DNA of 64,000 nt from Nocardia grenadensis NBRC 108939 (lineage in GTDB: Bacteria; Actinomycetota; Actinomycetes; Mycobacteriales; Mycobacteriaceae), in NCBI RefSeq assembly GCF_001613445.1, contig NZ_BDCJ01000012.1, forward strand, positions 1-64,000. The letters are read 5' to 3'. A model generated the notes under the pieces. That model made no database searches. It was not told where the DNA came from and saw nothing but the letters and a program-made list of their open reading frames with translations. The position numbers and the translations under genes are program-made. Shown here piece by piece: positions 1 to 13,033 of this stretch (position 1 is the first letter of the stretch; each line of letters begins with the position of its first letter).

Positions 1-1
1 T

Positions 2-3000
2 TATTGGCGGTCGGCGCTGGCTGGTGTGCCGGATCAGTTGGATCTGCCGGCCGATCGGCCGCGTCCGGCGGTGCAGTCGTTCGCGGGTGGTCGGGTTCGG
101 GTCGCTGTCGATGCCGAGGTCCATGCCGGTTTGATGCGGGTGGCCCGGGAGCAGAACGCGACTTTGTTCATGGTCGTGCACGCGGCGCTGGCGGTGTTGT
201 TGTCTCGGTTGTCGGGCAGCGACGACATCACCGTCGGTACGCCGGTCGCCGGTCGCGGTGAGGCCGCACTGGATGATTTGATCGGTATGTTCGTCAACAC
301 CCTGGTGTTCCGGACGCAGTTGGATCGTGGGGAAGCGTTCACCGATCTGCTTATCCGGCAGCGTGAGGTCGATATCGCGGCGTTCGCGCATGCGGACGTT
401 CCATTCGAACGCCTGGTGGAGGTACTGAACCCGGCGCGTTCGCAGTCGCGGCACCCGTTGTTCCAGGTGGGCTTGACCTTCCAGAACCTGGCCGCGTCCG
501 TACTGGAACTGCCCGGCCTGACGGTTTCGGGGGTGGAATTCGACACCGAGATCTCCCAGTTCGACCTGAATCTGATCCTCGGCGATACCTACGACGAATC
601 CGGTGCCCCACAGGGCGTCGCGGGTTATCTGACCTATGCCACCGCCCTGTTCGACGAGGCCACCGTCGCGGGCTTCGCCGACCGGTTCGCGCGGTTGCTG
701 CGCGAGATCGTGGCCGCGCCGGGCACTGCTGTCGGTGATCTGGAGATCCTGGTCCCGGTCGAGCGCGCTCGCGTGTTGTCGGAGTGGAATGCCACCGAGC
801 ATCCGCTTCCGACCGGACTGTTGCTGGATGGGTTCAATGCCGCAGCGGCGGAGTATCCGGATCGGGTGGCGGTTTCGTTCGAGGGGACGAGTCTGTCCTA
901 TGGCGAGTTCGCCGGTCGGGTCAACCGGCTGGCGCGTCACCTGATTGCGGAGGGTGTGGGTCCGGAGACACTTGTCGGGTTGTTGGTTTCCCGGTCGCTG
1001 GACCTGGTTGTCGGTATGTATGCCGTGGTGGCTGCTGGTGGTGCGTATGTGCCGTTGGATCCGGCGCATCCGGCGGAGCGGATCGGCTACATCCTGGATA
1101 CGGCGGCACCGTTGTGTGTGCTGACCACCACCGCCGACGCGGCCGCGGTGCCCGCACACGCGGGTGTTCCCGTGTTGGCGTTGGACACCTTGGATGTGGC
1201 CGGGTATCTCGATGCCGAGGTGACCGATGCGGATCGACGTGCGCCGGTGCGGCCGTCGAATACGGCGTATGTGATCTTCACGTCCGGGTCCACCGGACGT
1301 CCGAAGGGTGTGGCCGTTCCGCATTCGGCAATCGGCAATCAGGTTGCGTGGATGCTGGCGGAGTACCCGTTGGACGCCTCGGATGTGTATTTGCAGAAGA
1401 CCGCGACGACGTTCGATGTGTCGCTGTGGGGTTACTTCCTGCCGTTGGCTGCGGGTGCGCATTTGGTGGTGGCGACGCCGGACGGTCATCGGGATACCGA
1501 GTATTTGGCGCGGACGATTGCCGAGCAGCGGGTGACGGTGACGGACTTCGTGCCGTCGATGCTCGGGGTGTTCGCGGCCCATACGGCGGCGGGTTCTATC
1601 CCGAGTCTCGGGCATGTGTTCGTGATCGGTGAGGCGCTACCGCCGGAAACCGTGACCGCCATGCACGCGATCTCCGATGCCGCGGTGCACAACCTCTACG
1701 GTCCCACCGAGGCCGCGGTGTCGATCACCTACTGGCGGGCCACCGGGACGGACCAGGGTTCGGTTCCGATCGGTGTACCGCAGTGGAATTCGCGTGTGTA
1801 CGTGCTGGATTCCCGGTTGCGGCCCGTGCCCGCCGGTGTGGTGGGTGAGCTGTATCTCGCGGGTGATCAGTTGGCTCGCGGGTATGTGACCCGTCCGGAT
1901 CTGTCGGCGGATCGGTTCGTGGCGAGCCCGTTCGACAAAGGGCAGCGGATGTACCGTACCGGTGACCTGGTGCGGTGGATCGACACCCGTACCGGGGAGC
2001 GGGGCGACGGCCGGGTCGCCGAGGCGCCGGTGCTCGAGTATCTGGGTCGTACCGATTTCCAGGTGAAGTTCCGTGGTCAGCGGATCGAGCTCGGGGAGAT
2101 CGAGTCGGCGTTGCTGGCGCAGTCAATGGTGAGCCAGGCCGTGGTCACGGTTGCCGCCTCTGATCTCGGTGAGCAGTTGGTCGCCTACGTGGTGCCGGCC
2201 CCGGGTGAGCAGGTCATCTCCGCGGCACTGCTGGATTCCCTACGTGATGTGCTGCCGGTGTACATGGTCCCGGCCGCCGTCGTGGTCTTGGACGCGTTCC
2301 CGTTGAACACCTCCGGCAAGCTGGACCGTAAGGCATTGCCCGCCCCGGTGTTCGAAGCGCGGGAGTTCCGCGCCCTGTCGACCCCGATCGAGGAGATCGT
2401 GGCCGGTGTGTTCGCCGACGTCCTCGGCCTCGAGCGGGTCGGCGCGGACGACGATTTCTTCGCCCTCGGTGGTAATTCGCTGATCGCGACGCAGGTCGTG
2501 GCCCGGGTGGGCGCGGCGCTGGACATCAAGGTCGCGGTGCGGACCCTGTTCGAGGCCTCCACTGTGGCGGCGCTGGCCGCCGCCGCGGAATCCGCCACCG
2601 GGCGTGATGATCTGCCGGTGCTGGCGCGGCGGGAACGTCCGGAGCGGGTGCCGTTGTCGCTGGCGCAGCAGCGGATGTGGTTCCTGAACCAGTTCGATAC
2701 CGATTCGACCGCGTACAACATCCCGGTGGCCGTCCGCCTGTCCGGGAACCTCGATATCGCCGCACTGCGGCAGGCGGTCGCCGATATCGTGGGCCGGCAC
2801 GAAACGCTGCGGACCGTCTACCCCGCGCAGGACGGGCGGCCATACCAGCTCGTGCTGCCGGTCGGCCGGGCCGTTCCGGATCCGACCCCGGTTCCGGTGG
2901 CCGCGACGGAACTCCGCGACCGGATCACCGAGGTGATCGCGACCGGGTTCGATGTCACAGTCGAGGTGCCGCTACGGGTGGCCTTGTTGCAGCCGGCCGA

Positions 3001-6000
3001 CGATGAATACGTCCTGGTCTTCGTGGTGCACCACATCAGTACCGACGGCTGGTCGATGGGACCGCTGACCCGGGACCTGATGACCGCCTACGCCGCGCGC
3101 ACCTCCGGTTCGGCTCCGGCGTGGACGCCGCTGCCGGTGCAGTACGCCGACTACAGCCTGTGGCAGCGCGAGGTCCTGGGCTCGGAGGACGATCCCGAGA
3201 GCCTGGTCAGCGCGCAGGCCGACTACTGGCGCCGGGCGCTGGCAGGCCTGCCGGACGAGCTGAACCTGCCGAGCGACCGGCCGCGTCCGATCGTGCGGAC
3301 GATGGTCGGTGGCACCGTGCCGTTCCGGATCGACGCCGAACTGCACCGCGCGGTGACGCGATTGGCCGCCGAGCACAATGCGACGGTGTTCATGGTCGTG
3401 CACGCGGTCCTGGCACTACTGCTCGCACGGTTGTCGGCCACCGACGATGTGGCTGTCGGTACGCCCGTCGCGGGTCGCGGCGAGGCCGAACTCGACGATG
3501 TGGTCGGAATGTTCGTCAACACCCTCGTACTGCGGTCGCATGTGCGCGGCGAGTCGAGTTTCGGTGAGTTCCTGGCGGCGACCCGGGAAACCGATCTGCA
3601 GGCGTTCGCGCACGCCGATGTGCCCTTCGAACGACTGGTGGAACTGGTCGACGTGGAGCGGTCGACCGCTCGGCACCCGTTGTTCCAGGTGGCATTGTCG
3701 TTCGAGAATCTGCCGCAGGGTGATTTCGAACTGCCCGGGCTGCGGGTCGGCGCTGTCGATTTCGATGCCGACAGCGCCAAGTTCGATCTCTCGCTGCGGA
3801 TCACCGAAACCGGCGACGGTATGGCGGCCGCCTTCTCCTACGCCCGGGATCTGTTCGACTCCGACACGGTCGGGGTCTTCGCGCGCCGGTTCCTGCACCT
3901 GCTGTCGGCCATCGTCCGCCATCCGCAGGCGCCGATCGGCGATCTGCCGATCATCGACGATTCCGAGTACCGCCTACTCACCCATGTCCGCGGTGACGAT
4001 GTCATGGCGACGGGTCTGCTTCCGAACCTGCTCACCACCGGTGTCCGGGTCAACCCGGACGGTGTGGCGGTGCGCTATCGGGGCCGGTCGGTGACCTATC
4101 GGGAGCTGGACGAGCAGTCCTCGCGGTTGGCGCGGGTGCTCATCGATCGCGGCGTCGGTCCGGAGCGGATCGTGGCATTGGCGCTGCCGCGGTCCTACGA
4201 GATCGTGCTGGCCTTCTGGGCCGTGGCCAAGGCCGGCGGCGCGCATGTCCCGGTGGATCCGAATTATCCGGCGGACCGGATGCGGCATATGCTCTCCGAC
4301 TCCGGTGCCGTTTTGGGGCTCACCAGCAGCGAGTACGTGGACCGGTTGCCCGGCGATGCGCAGTGGCTGCTGCTCGACGATCCGGAGTTCCTGGCACAGG
4401 TGGCGGCGCAACCGGACAGTGCCGTGACCGACTCCGACCGGATCACGCCGTTGGCGATGTCGCATCCGGCGTACGTCATCTACACCTCCGGATCGACCGG
4501 TCTGCCCAAGGGCGTGATGGTGACGCATGCCGGTATGGGTGGCCTCGCCGATGTGGCGGCCGATCTGTACAGCGTCGGATCCCGGCACCGATTCCTGCAC
4601 ATCTGCTCACCGAGTTTCGACCCGTCGGTGCTGGAGTGGGTGTGCACCGCCTACGTGGGTGCGACGCTCGTCGTGGTCCCGGGTGAGATCATCGGCGGTC
4701 CGGACCTGGCCGAACTGTTGCGCACCGAAGCGGTGACCCACGCGATCATCACCCCGGCGGTGCTGGGCACGCTGGATCCGGCGGGCCTGGACGCACTCGA
4801 GGTGCTGTCGGTGGGTGGCGATGTGACCACCGCCGAACTACTGGCCAAATGGGAGCCGGGCCGCAAATACTTCAACGGTTACGGCCCCACCGAGACGACC
4901 ATCATCTCGTCCTACGCGCGACTGTTCGCCGGCGAACACGTCACCATCGGCGATCCGGTGCACGGTATGGCGGCGTTGGTCCTGGACGCGCGCCTGAAAC
5001 CGGTACCCCCGGGCGTGGCGGGCGAGCTGTACCTGGCCGGTGGTGCGCTGGCCCGCGGGTACCACAACCGGCCGGGCCTGACCGCCGACCGGTTCGTCGC
5101 CAACCCGTACAGCTTCGAGGGCTCGCGGATGTATCGCACCGGTGATGTGGTGCGCTGGTACGCGAAACCCGGGGCGCGGGCCGGTAACGAGGCGTTGCCG
5201 ACGGTGCACTGGGAACTGGATTACGTGGGCCGTTCGGATTTCCAGGTCAAGGTCCGCGGTTTCCGCGTGGAGCTCGGCGAGATCGATACGGCGCTGGCGG
5301 CGCATCCGGATGTCGAGTACGCGGTAACCCTCGGCCGGGACACCGATGCGGGCGCGACGATCCTGGTGTCGTATGTGCTGGCGGTACCCGGGCACAGGGT
5401 GGACACCGCCGCGGTGACCGAATTCGTCTCCGCCCGGTTGCCGACGCATATGGTGCCGTCGGTTGTCATCGTCCTGGACGAGATCCCGCTTACCCCGGTC
5501 GGCAAACTGGACCGCAAGGCGCTCCCCGAACCGGTGCTCGAGGCGCAGTCGTTCCGCGCTCCGGTCGGTGCGGTCGAGACGATCATCTGCGAGGTGTTCG
5601 CCGACGTCCTCGGGGTCGCGCGGGTCGGCGTGGACGATTCGTTCTTCGCGCTCGGTGGCGACAGCATCCTGTCGATCCAGCTGGTGTCGCGAGCCAAGGC
5701 CCGGGGCGTGGTCTTCACACCCCGGGATGTGTTCGAACGCCGGACCGTCGCCGCGCTCGCCGAGGTCGCCGGCCGCGGCGACGCGGATGAGCTGCGACTG
5801 GTGGAACTGCCCGGTGGCGGGGTGGGCGATATGCCGGTGCTGCCGGTCATGTCGCAGATCCTCGACGGAAACACTGCCTATCAGCGTTTCACGCAGCCCA
5901 TGCTGTTGCGGCTGCCGGTCGATATCGACCGCGAAACCCTGGTCGCCACCCTCGCGGCGGTATTCGACCACCACGACGCCCTGCGCACCCGCCTGCGGGT

Positions 6001-9000
6001 CGTGGACGGCGCGCCGGCGTTCGAAGCGCTCGCGCCCGGTGCGATCGATATCGACGCGCTGGTGCGCCGGGTCGATCTCGACAATGCCATCGGCGAGGAC
6101 GAACTGGTCGCCGTCGCGTCCGCCGAATTCGATGCCGCGCTGGACCGGTTGGACCCGGCCGCCGCGGTGATGGCGCAGTTCGTGTGGTTCTCGTTCGACG
6201 GCGACCGGCGCGATGTACTGCTCTTCGCCGCGCACCACTTCGTGGTCGACGGCGTGTCCTGGCGCATCATCATCCCGGATCTGGCGCTGGCCTGGTCGCA
6301 ACTCGCGGCCGGTGCCGCGGTGACGCTGCCGCCGGTCGGGACCTCGCTGCGCCGGTGGGCGCACGGGCTGGCCGAGGCCGCCGCCGAGCCCGGCCGGGTC
6401 GCGGAACTGCCGTACTGGCAGCAGATCGCCGCCACCCCGGATCCGCTGCTGGGGGCCCGGGCCTTCGACCCCGCCGTCGATACCAACGCCACGGTCGAAC
6501 GCTTCGAGGTGTCACTGCCCGCCGATATCACCGAGGCGGTGCTGACCACCGTCGGTGCCCGCTACCACGGCGGACCCAACGATGCCCTGCTGGCGGCGCT
6601 GGCGCTGGCATTGGCCCGGTGGCGCGACGCCGGTCCGTCCGCGGCGGCGCTGATCAAACTGGAGGGCCACGGTCGCGAAGAGACCGTGGTGCCCGGGGCC
6701 GACCTGTCCCGCACCGTCGGCTGGTTCACCGCCGTGCATCCGCTCCGGCTGGATCTGCCCGGGATCGATATCGACGAGGCCTTCGCCGGTGGTCCCGCAT
6801 TCGGCGTGCTGGTGAAGTCGGTAAAGGAACAGCTGCTCGCGGTGCCGGACAAGGGCCTGGGTTACGGCCTGCTCCGCTATCTGAACCCCGAGACCGGGGA
6901 CCGGTTGCCGGACCGGGTACCGGGCCAGATCAGCTTCAACTATCTGGGCCGTGTCTCCGCCGGGGAGGTCTCGCCCGAACTCGCCGAGCTCGGCTGGATG
7001 CCGACCGCCGAACTGGGTGCGATCGGTGCGGACGCGGACCGGGATATGCCGGCCAACGCCGTGCTGGATATCAATGCCATCGTCAATTCCGGCGCCGAGG
7101 GTTCGGTGCTGAGCGCGGTGTTCGCCTACCCCGCCGGGGTGCTCACCGAGCCGCGGGCCCGCGAGTTCGCGGAGCTGTGGATCGCCGCGCTCACCGCCCT
7201 CGCCGACCATGTCCGCCGGCCGGAAGCGGGCGGTTTCACGCCGTCCGATATGTCACTGGTGCGGGTATCGCAGGGTGATATCGAACGGTGGGAGCGCACC
7301 TATCCGGCACTGTCGGAGGTCTGGCCGCTGTCGCCGCTGCAGTCGGGTCTGCTGTTCCACGCCCAGTTCATCCAGGACGGCGTGGACGTCTACACCATGC
7401 AGTCGTCGGTCGACCTGGCCGGCACGGTGGACCCGGCGCGGCTGCGGGCCGCCGCCGAGGCGATGATCGGCCGGTACCCGAACCTGCGGACCGCGTTCGT
7501 CGCCGACAGCGCCGGTCAGTGGGTGCAGGTCGTGCTCGACACGGTGCCGGTACCGTGGCGCGATATCGATCTGCGCGGCCTGCCGGAAGACGAACGGGCC
7601 GGCGAGCTGCGCCGGTTGCTGGCCGTGGACCAGGCCGAGCACTTCGATATGGCGGTCCCGCCGCTGATCCGGTTCCACCTCGTGCGATTGACCGAGGACG
7701 CGTGGCAGCTGGCGATCACCACGCACCACATCCTGCTCGACGGCTGGTCCATGCCGCTGCTCATGCGGGAACTGCTGGTGCTCTACGCGCTTCGCGGCGA
7801 TACCTCCGCGCTGCCGCGGGTGGCCTCGTACCGTAATTTCCTGTCCTGGCTCGGCGAGCGCGATCGGACCGCCTCCGCAGCGGCCTGGCGGGCGGAACTG
7901 GCCGGTTTCACCGAACCCTCACTGCTGGTTTCGCAACCGGTGCCGGCGGAGAACTACGAAATCGGCACCGTCGTGACAGAACTCGACGCGGACCGGACGC
8001 GGCAGCTGACCACGCGGGCCACCGAGCTCGGGATCACGATGAACACGCTGCTGCAGGCGGCCTGGGGGGTGCTGCTCGGCTGGATGACCGGACGCGACGA
8101 TGTGGTGTTCGGTGCCACGGTGTCCGGCCGTCCCGCCGAACTCCCCGGTATCGAATCCATGGTCGGTCTGTTCATCAACACCCTGCCGGTCCGGGTGCGC
8201 CTCGAGCACCGGGCCACCACCGGCGAGCTGCTTACCGGCCTGCAGCGCGCGCAGGCCGCCCTGCTGGAACACCACTATCTCGGGCTGACCGATATCCAGC
8301 GGGCCGCCGGGACCGCGGTGCAGTTCGACAGCCTGTTCGTGTTCGAGTCCTATCCCACCGATGCCGCCGAAGTCGCCGCCACCGGTGATATCGACGGTAT
8401 GTCGATCGCCGGGGTGGGTACGCGGGACAACAGCCATTACCCGCTGACCCTGGTGGTGACCGCGGACAATACGGTCCGGATCGCGCTGAAGTACCTGACC
8501 AGCTCGTTCACGGCCGAGACCATCGATACCGCCGCCACGCGGCTGCTGCGGGTGATCGACCAGCTGGTCGACGCGCCGGAACTACCGGTGGGCGAGGTGG
8601 AGTTCCTGAGCGCGGCCGAACGGGCGGAGCTGGGATCGCGGTCCGGTGGTCCGGCGGTGTCCGCCCGGACCTTGCCGGATCTGCTGGCCGCCGCGGTGGC
8701 CGAGGACCGGTCGGCACCGGCGGTGGTGTTCCGGGATCAGCGGCTGTCCTACGGCGAGATGGACGAGCGGTCGAACCGGCTGGCGCGGGTGCTGATCGAG
8801 CGCGGCCTGGGTGCCGAGGATCTGGTGGCCGTGGCGGTGCCGCGGTCGGCGGATTCGGTGCTGGCCGAGTGGGCGGTCACCAGATCGGGTGCGGCGTTCC
8901 TGCCGGTGGATCCGACGTATCCGGCCGATCGGATCGCGCATATGTTGTCCGATTCCGGTGCCGCGGTGGGTATCACGGTGTCGTCGGTGCGGGCCGAGCT

Positions 9001-11248
9001 GCCGGATTCGGTGGATTGGCTGGTGCTCGACGAACTGGATTCGCGAGGCCACTCCGCCGCGGCGGTCACCGACGCCGACCGGGTCCGTCCGCTGACGCCG
9101 GCGAACACCGCCTACGTCATCTACACCTCCGGTTCCACCGGCGTGCCCAAGGGCGTGGTCGTCACGCACGCCGGTCTGGCGAACTTCAGTGCCGAACAGG
9201 TCGAACGGTATGGACTCAACCGGCATTCGCGGGCGCTGGCCTTCGCGTCGCCGAGTTTCGATGCCTCGATCCTGGAACTGCTGCTGGCGGTTGGGTCCGC
9301 GGGTGCGTTGGTGGTGGTGCCGACCGGTACCTACGGTGGTGCCGAGCTGGGTGAGCTGATCTCCCGGGAGCGGGTGACGGTCGGATTGATCACGCCGTCG
9401 GTGCTGGCCTCGCTGGACCCGGCCGATCTGGCGGGTATGCGGGTGATCATCGCCGGTGGTGAGGCCATCTCGGCGGATCTGGTGGCGAAGTGGTCCACGA
9501 TCCGCGACGGTGGGGTCGAGCGTCGGTTGCACAACGCCTACGGCCCGACCGAGGCGACTGTGGCGACGAATATCAGTGGTGCGCTGCTACCGGGCGATCC
9601 GGTGACGATCGGCGGTCCGGTGCGGGGTATGCGCGCGCTGGTACTGGACGACCGGTTGAACCCGGTCCCCGAGGGCGTCGCCGGTGAGCTGTACGTCGGT
9701 GGTATCCAGCTGGCGCGCGGCTATCACGCGCGGGCGGGTCTGACGGCGGAGCGTTTCGTCGCCGACCCGTTCGGTGCGCCGGGGTCGCGGCTGTACCGCA
9801 CGGGTGACATCGTGCGCTGGCGGCGCGACGGTGCCGGTGATCCGGCGGTCGAGTATGTGGGCCGCAATGACTTCCAGGTCAAGATCCGCGGTTTCCGTAT
9901 CGAACTCGGTGAGATCGATTCCGCGCTGACCTCCTCCGACGGCATCGATTTCGCGGTCACGGTCGGGCACCGCAACCCGGCCGGCGTGGTATCGCTGGTG
10001 TCGTATGTGGTGGCCGCCCCGGGTGTCTTCCTCGATACGGCGGGCGTGCGCGCGCAGATCGAGGAGCGACTGCCGGGCTATATGGTGCCGTCCTCGATCA
10101 CGGTGATCGAGGAGATCCCGTTGACCCCGGCCGGAAAGCTGGACCGCAACGCATTGCCGGAACCGGTGTTCGCGGCCGATGCCGGCTACCGTGCACCGCG
10201 CACACCGCTGGAACAGACCGTGGCCGAGGTCTTCGCCGAGGTCCTGGGCGTGGACCGGGTGGGGGTGGACGATTCGTTCTTCGCCCTCGGCGGTAACTCG
10301 CTGCTCGCGACCAAGGTGGCGGCCCGGCTGGGTGCGGTCACCGGTGCAGAGATCAGTGTGCAGTGGATGTTCACCGAGGCGACCGTCGCCGGGCTGGCCG
10401 CCCGGATCGCCGAACCGGGTGCCGCGGCGGAACTGTCCGAAGCGGCATTGCGGGTCGTGCTGCCCATCCGGGAGACCGGGACGGCGACCCCGATCTTCGC
10501 GGTCCATGCCCGCGACGGGCTGGCATGGAGTTTCGCCGCGCTGACCGGGCTGCTGCCGGACGATCAGCCGATCTACGGTCTCCAGTCGCCCGCCTACACC
10601 GAACCCGACTACGCGCCGGATTCGCTGGCGGAGATCGCGGCCCGGTATCTCGCGGAGATCCGGCGGATCCAGCCCGGCGGCCCGTATCGACTGCTCGGCT
10701 GGTCTCTGGGCGGCGTACTGGCCCACGCCGTCGCCACCGAGTTGCAGGCGGCGGGGGAGCAGGTCGAGATGCTGGCCCTGCTCGACAGCCATCCGGCCGT
10801 CGATCCGGGGATCTTCGAAACCCTGCTCCGTGCCGCACTGGTGGAACAGGGCATCCTGACCGAGGAACCGGGGACGGACCGGGCTGTCGGCGAACTCGAC
10901 GATGCCGAACTGGAACGACTGCACCAACTGATCCCGCCGGAACTGCTGACCTTGCCGGTGGAACGGTTGCGCGGGGTGTACCGGACCGCGGCACGATCGG
11001 CGGAACTGATCTCCGAACACCGGCCCCGGACCTACCGCGGTGTCATCGATTTCTTCCGTGCCGAGGTGCCCACGCCGGGTGCGCAGCAGTCCGGCCCGCG
11101 AGCGGAGGACTGGTTGCCGTATGTGGCCGGGGAAATCGTCGAATACGCGGTACCGGCGACACACGACGAGATGACGACGGCGGAATCGTTCGCGGTGGTC
11201 GCGCCACGGCTGCTGGCCCGGCTCCGGGGGACCGGCGACGGAAACTGA
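2..11248 (+). CDS. Nonribosomal peptide synthetase, C-terminal modules (5' truncated)
   Basis: The frame is open from base 2, so the N-terminus lies outside the window. Domains in order by nucleotide: tail of a condensation domain (2-760); adenylation A1 (about 820-2330; SGSTG core, YRTGDL, GKLDRK); carrier T1 (LGGNSL, about 2465); condensation C2 (HHISTDG, about 3029); A2 (about 4010-5530); T2 (LGGDSI, about 5650); epimerization E (HHFVVDG about 6233, VGWFT); condensation C3 of DCL appearance (HHILLDG about 7724, [12 protein letters not shown]); A3 (about 8660-10160); T3 (LGGNSL); thioesterase TE (GWSLGG, nucleophile Ser codon at 10703, late THDEM His). The E domain before C3 predicts a D residue at the second visible position. 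The terminal TE implies chain release here. My reading of the nine pocket residues is DVWDFILVS for A1, DPLILVGII for A2 and DALLIAAVA for A3; I do not assign substrates. The product is unknown because upstream modules are not visible. Confidence 0.97.
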   Translation, partial: YWRSALAGVPDQLDLPADRPRPAVQSFAGGRVRVAVDAEVHAGLMRVAREQNATLFMVVHAALAVLLSRLSGSDDITVGTPVAGRGEAALDDLIGMFVNTLVFRTQLDRGEAFTDLLIRQREVDIAAFAHADVPFERLVEVLNPARSQSRHPLFQVGLTFQNLAASVLELPGLTVSGVEFDTEISQFDLNLILGDTYDESGAPQGVAGYLTYATALFDEATVAGFADRFARLLREIVAAPGTAVGDLEILVPVERARVLSEWNATEHPLPTGLLLDGFNAAAAEYPDRVAVSFEGTSLSYGEFAGRVNRLARHLIAEGVGPETLVGLLVSRSLDLVVGMYAVVAAGGAYVPLDPAHPAERIGYILDTAAPLCVLTTTADAAAVPAHAGVPVLALDTLDVAGYLDAEVTDADRRAPVRPSNTAYVIFTSGSTGRPKGVAVPHSAIGNQVAWMLAEYPLDASDVYLQKTATTFDVSLWGYFLPLAAGAHLVVATPDGHRDTEYLARTIAEQRVTVTDFVPSMLGVFAAHTAAGSIPSLGHVFVIGEALPPETVTAMHAISDAAVHNLYGPTEAAVSITYWRATGTDQGSVPIGVPQWNSRVYVLDSRLRPVPAGVVGELYLAGDQLARGYVTRPDLSADRFVASPFDKGQRMYRTGDLVRWIDTRTGERGDGRVAEAPVLEYLGRTDFQVKFRGQRIELGEIESALLAQSMVSQAVVTVAASDLGEQLVAYVVPAPGEQVISAALLDSLRDVLPVYMVPAAVVVLDAFPLNTSGKLDRKALPAPVFEAREFRALSTPIEEIVAGVFADVLGLERVGADDDFFALGGNSLIATQVVARVGAALDIKVAVRTLFEASTVAALAAAAESATGRDDLPVLARRERPERVPLSLAQQRMWFLNQFDTDSTAYNIPVAVRLSGNLDIAALRQAVADIVGRHETLRTVYPAQDGRPYQLVLPVGRAVPDPTPVPVAATELRDRITEVIATGFDVTVEVPLRVALLQPADDEYVLVFVVHHISTDGWSMGPLTRDLMTAYAARTSGSAPAWTPLPVQYADYSLWQREVLGSEDDPESLVSAQADYWRRALAGLPDELNLPSDRPRPIVRTMVGGTVPFRIDAELHRAVTRLAAEHNATVFMVVHAVLALLLARLSATDDVAVGTPVAGRGEAELDDVVGMFVNTLVLRSHVRGESSFGEFLAATRETDLQAFAHADVPFERLVELVDVERSTARHPLFQVALSFENLPQGDFELPGLRVGAVDFDADSAKFDLSLRITETGDGMAAAFSYARDLFDSDTVGVFARRFLHLLSAIVRHPQAPIGDLPIIDDSEYRLLTHVRGDDVMATGLLPNLLTTGVRVNPDGVAVRYRGRSVTYRELDEQSSRLARVLIDRGVGPERIVALALPRSYEIVLAFWAVAKAGGAHVPVDPNYPADRMRHMLSDSGAVLGLTSSEYVDRLPGDAQWLLLDDPEFLAQVAAQPDSAVTDSDRITPLAMSHPAYVIYTSGSTGLPKGVMVTHAGMGGLADVAADLYSVGSRHRFLHICSPSFDPSVLEWVCTAYVGATLVVVPGEIIGGPDLAELLRTEAVTHAIITPAVLGTLDPAGLDALEVLSVGGDVTTAELLAKWEPGRKYFNGYGPTETTIISSYARLFAGEHVTIGDPVHGMAALVLDARLKPVPPGVAGELYLAGGALARGYHNRPGLTADRFVANPYSFEGSRMYRTGDVVRWYAKPGARAGNEALPTVHWELDYVGRSDFQVKVRGFRVELGEIDTALAAHPDVEYAVTLGRDTDAGATILVSYVLAVPGHRVDTAAVTEFVSARLPTHMVPSVVIVLDEIPLTPVGKLDRKALPEPVLEAQSFRAPVGAVETIICEVFADVLGVARVGVDDSFFALGGDSILSIQLVSRAKARGVVFTPRDVFERRTVAALAEVAGRGDADELRLVELPGGGVGDMPVLPVMSQILDGNTAYQRFTQPMLLRLPVDIDRETLVATLAAVFDHHDALRTRLRVVDGAPAFEALAPGAIDIDALVRRVDLDNAIGEDELVAVASAEFDAALDRLDPAAAVMAQFVWFSFDGDRRDVLLFAAHHFVVDGVSWRIIIPDLALAWSQLAAGAAVTLPPVGTSLRRWAHGLAEAAAEPGRVAELPYWQQIAATPDPLLGARAFDPAVDTNATVERFEVSLPADITEAVLTTVGARYHGGPNDALLAALALALARWRDAGPSAAALIKLEGHGREETVVPGADLSRTVGWFTAVHPLRLDLPGIDIDEAFAGGPAFGVLVKSVKEQLLAVPDKGLGYGLLRYLNPETGDRLPDRVPGQISFNYLGRVSAGEVSPELAELGWMPTAELGAIGADADRDMPANAVLDINAIVNSGAEGSVLSAVFAYPAGVLTEPRAREFAELWIAALTALADHVRRPEAGGFTPSDMSLVRVSQGDIERWERTYPALSEVWPLSPLQSGLLFHAQFIQDGVDVYTMQSSVDLAGTVDPARLRAAAEAMIGRYPNLRTAFVADSAGQWVQVVLDTVPVPWRDIDLRGLPEDERAGELRRLLAVDQAEHFDMAVPPLIRFHLVRLTEDAWQLAITTHHILLDGWSMPLLMRELLVLYALRGDTSALPRVASYRNFLSWLGERDRTASAAAWRAELAGFTEPSLLVSQPVPAENYEIGTVVTELDADRTRQLTTRATELGITMNTLLQAAWGVLLGWMTGRDDVVFGATVSGRPAELPGIESMVGLFINTLPVRVRLEHRATTGELLTGLQRAQAALLEHHYLGLTDIQRAAGTAVQFDSLFVFESYPTDAAEVAATGDIDGMSIAGVGTRDNSHYPLTLVVTADNTVRIALKYLTSSFTAETIDTAATRLLRVIDQLVDAPELPVGEVEFLSAAERAELGSRSGGPAVSARTLPDLLAAAVAEDRSAPAVVFRDQRLSYGEMDERSNRLARVLIERGLGAEDLVAVAVPRSADSVLAEWAVTRSGAAFLPVDPTYPADRIAHMLSDSGAAVGITVSSVRAELPDSVDWLVLDELDSRGHSAAAVTDADRVRPLTPANTAYVIYTSGSTGVPKGVVVTHAGLANFSAEQVERYGLNRHSRALAFASPSFDASILELLLAVGSAGALVVVPTGTYGGAELGELISRERVTVGLITPSVLASLDPADLAGMRVIIAGGEAISADLVAKWSTIRDGGVERRLHNAYGPTEATVATNISGALLPGDPVTIGGPVRGMRALVLDDRLNPVPEGVAGELYVGGIQLARGYHARAGLTAERFVADPFGAPGSRLYRTGDIVRWRRDGAGDPAVEYVGRNDFQVKIRGFRIELGEIDSALTSSDGIDFAVTVGHRNPAGVVSLVSYVVAAPGVFLDTAGVRAQIEERLPGYMVPSSITVIEEIPLTPAGKLDRNALPEPVFAADAGYRAPRTPLEQTVAEVFAEVLGVDRVGVDDSFFALGGNSLLATKVAARLGAVTGAEISVQWMFTEATVAGLAARIAEPGAAAELSEAALRVVLPIRETGTATPIFAVHARDGLAWSFAALTGLLPDDQPIYGLQSPAYTEPDYAPDSLAEIAARYLAEIRRIQPGGPYRLLGWSLGGVLAHAVATELQAAGEQVEMLALLDSHPAVDPGIFETLLRAALVEQGILTEEPGTDRAVGELDDAELERLHQLIPPELLTLPVERLRGVYRTAARSAELISEHRPRTYRGVIDFFRAEVPTPGAQQSGPRAEDWLPYVAGEIVEYAVPATHDEMTTAESFAVVAPRLLARLRGTGDGN

Positions 11249-11256
11249 ATCCGGTA

Positions 11257-11294
11257 CGCGGTCGGCGGCGCCATGACGAAGGCGGCCGACCGCG
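11257..11294 (+). terminator. Hairpin after the NRPS gene
   Basis: A perfect 10-bp inverted repeat, CGCGGTCGGC (11257-11266) with GCCGACCGCG (11285-11294), has an 18-nt loop and starts 9 nt after the NRPS stop codon. No T tract follows, as is common in high-GC actinobacteria. A transcription terminator is inferred from position and symmetry. Confidence 0.6.
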
Positions 11295-11537
11295 TCGCGG
11301 TTCGGTGGTGAACACCCAGTTCGGCGGTATCGGGTAAGCCGAACGGACGCCGGATCACTCGCTCTGCCTCCCTCAACCGAGGATCAGCGGAAGCCTTGTG
11401 GCCGACTCGCCCAGCGCGTCCTGCTCGTCCGCCGTCGCGGCGCGGCGACCGGTGCCGATCAACAGGGTGTACTTGAATCGGTGCGCGGCCCGGCGCGCCC
11501 GGCCGTCGACCCGCCCGCGGGGGCCGATCATGACCGC

Positions 11538-12074
11538 ATGGGTTCTCGACGTATCGGCGGCCGCGCGCATCTGTGGCGGAACGCGGGCACGGTGCTGTCC
11601 GCCCTGCTGTTCTACTACTTCGTGCCGGTCGGGCTGGAACTCCCCGGCTTCTGGCCGACGCGGGTGGTCACGCTGGTCGCTTTCGTCGCCGGGGTGGCCG
11701 GTCTCTGCTGGCTGGCCTATCGCCGGATCGGCCAGTTCCTGGCCGCGAGGGACGATACCGGCCGCCGCGTCGACGGGTTGCTGTTCCTGATCACCCTCGT
11801 CGTGGTCTTCTTCGCGCTGTTCTACTACCTCCTCGAGCTCCGCCAGCCCGGGCAGTTCGCCGAGTTGCGCACCCGCAACGACGCGCTCTACTACACCGTC
11901 GCGACGCTGGGCACCGTCGGTTTCGGCGATGTGCACCCGGTCGGGCAGGCCGCCCGGGTGGCGACCACGGTGCAGATGGCCTTTGACCTGGTGGTGATCG
12001 GTACGCTGCTGGCCGTGACCACCACCGGAATCACCCGGCGGTTGGATCGCACCGATGTCGGTGGCCCCCGGTAA
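11538..12074 (+). CDS. Two-TM potassium channel family protein
   Basis: This 178-residue membrane protein has hydrophobic segments near residues 14-34, 40-58 and 76-95, then a pore loop with the potassium selectivity filter TVGFGD (residues 126-131) and a last helix (about 142-165). The arrangement fits an ion-channel (Ion_trans_2) protein that conducts K+ across the plasma membrane; no RCK/TrkA regulatory domain is attached. The ATG at 11538 is preferred over upstream starts because the frame upstream encodes Pro/Ala/Arg-rich sequence unlike a membrane protein. It ends 9 nt before the next gene, so the two may be cotranscribed. Confidence 0.8.
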   Translation: MGSRRIGGRAHLWRNAGTVLSALLFYYFVPVGLELPGFWPTRVVTLVAFVAGVAGLCWLAYRRIGQFLAARDDTGRRVDGLLFLITLVVVFFALFYYLLELRQPGQFAELRTRNDALYYTVATLGTVGFGDVHPVGQAARVATTVQMAFDLVVIGTLLAVTTTGITRRLDRTDVGGPR

Positions 12075-12083
12075 CCTGAGGCC

Positions 12084-12950
12084 GTGCCCGAACTACCGGA
12101 GGTGGAGGCGCTGGCGCAGTTCCTGCGGGAGCACGCGGTCGGCGCGGTGGTGGGGCGGATCGATATCGCGGCGCTCAGCGCGATCAAAACCTTCGATCCG
12201 CCGGTGACGGCGCTGTCGGGGCGGGATGTGACCGGCGCCGGGAGATGGGGGAAGTTCCTCGGGATGGATTGCGGGGGTCTGTGGCTGATCACCCATCTGT
12301 CCCGGGCGGGCTGGCTGCGCTGGACCGATAACCCGAGCGTGAGTCCGCCCAAACCGGGGCGCGGTCCGCTCGCGTTGCGGGTGCACTTCTTCACCCCCGA
12401 GGGCGCCACCCCGGCCTTCGATCTCACCGAGGCGGGCACCAAGAAGCGTCTCGCCGTCTATATCGTGAACGATCCGGCGCAGGTTCCGGGAATCGCCCGG
12501 CTCGGGCCCGACGCGCTCGCGGTCACCGAGCCGCAGTTCGCCGAGCTGCTGGCCGCCGCGTCCGGGCGGATCAAGAACGTGCTGGTCGATCAGACCGTGC
12601 TCGCCGGCATCGGCAACGCCTACTCCGACGAGATCCTGCACACCGCCAAGATCTCACCCTTCGCCACGGCCAAGACGATACCGGCGGCGAAGATCGCCGA
12701 CCTGTACGCGGCGATGCGCACCGTGCTGGCGGATGCCGTGGCGCGGTCGGTGGGGCAGGACGCCGCCCGGCTCAAGGGCGAGAAGCGTTCGGGAATGCGG
12801 GTGCACGCCCGCACCGGCCTGCCCTGTCCGGTATGCGGCGATACGGTCCGCGAGGTCGCTTTCACCGATCGCTCGTTCCAGTACTGCCCCACCTGCCAGA
12901 CCGGTGGCAAAATCCTTGCCGACCGTCGGATGTCACGCCTGCTCAAGTAG
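12084..12950 (+). CDS. Fpg/Nei family DNA glycosylase
   Basis: This 288-residue base-excision repair enzyme removes oxidised bases and cleaves the resulting abasic site. The N-terminus PELPEVE supplies the catalytic Pro2 and Glu3 once the initiator Met is removed, which fixes the GTG start at 12084. A helix-two-turn-helix region (DQTVLAGIGNAYSDE) and a C-terminal zinc finger (C248, C251, C268, C271) are present. Differences from canonical Fpg (for example, the zinc-finger end reads QTGGK) suggest the actinobacterial Fpg-like branch similar to M. tuberculosis Rv0944 rather than MutM. The exact lesion preference cannot be read from the sequence. Confidence 0.88.
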   Translation: MPELPEVEALAQFLREHAVGAVVGRIDIAALSAIKTFDPPVTALSGRDVTGAGRWGKFLGMDCGGLWLITHLSRAGWLRWTDNPSVSPPKPGRGPLALRVHFFTPEGATPAFDLTEAGTKKRLAVYIVNDPAQVPGIARLGPDALAVTEPQFAELLAAASGRIKNVLVDQTVLAGIGNAYSDEILHTAKISPFATAKTIPAAKIADLYAAMRTVLADAVARSVGQDAARLKGEKRSGMRVHARTGLPCPVCGDTVREVAFTDRSFQYCPTCQTGGKILADRRMSRLLK

Positions 12951-13033
12951 GCCGTGCTGTCCGTCGGCTCGGGTCGCCCGGAGTGGGGTACCCGGACCCG
13001 TACGGAAGTGTTGCCGCGGAACGGGCGGCCGCT

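Noticed and set aside
4838..6364. Long open frames antisense to the NRPS (for example 4838-6364 and 9587-11164 on the minus strand)
   Set aside because: They mirror the coding frame of a high-GC gene; they lack any protein-family motif and have Arg/Gly/His-rich composition.
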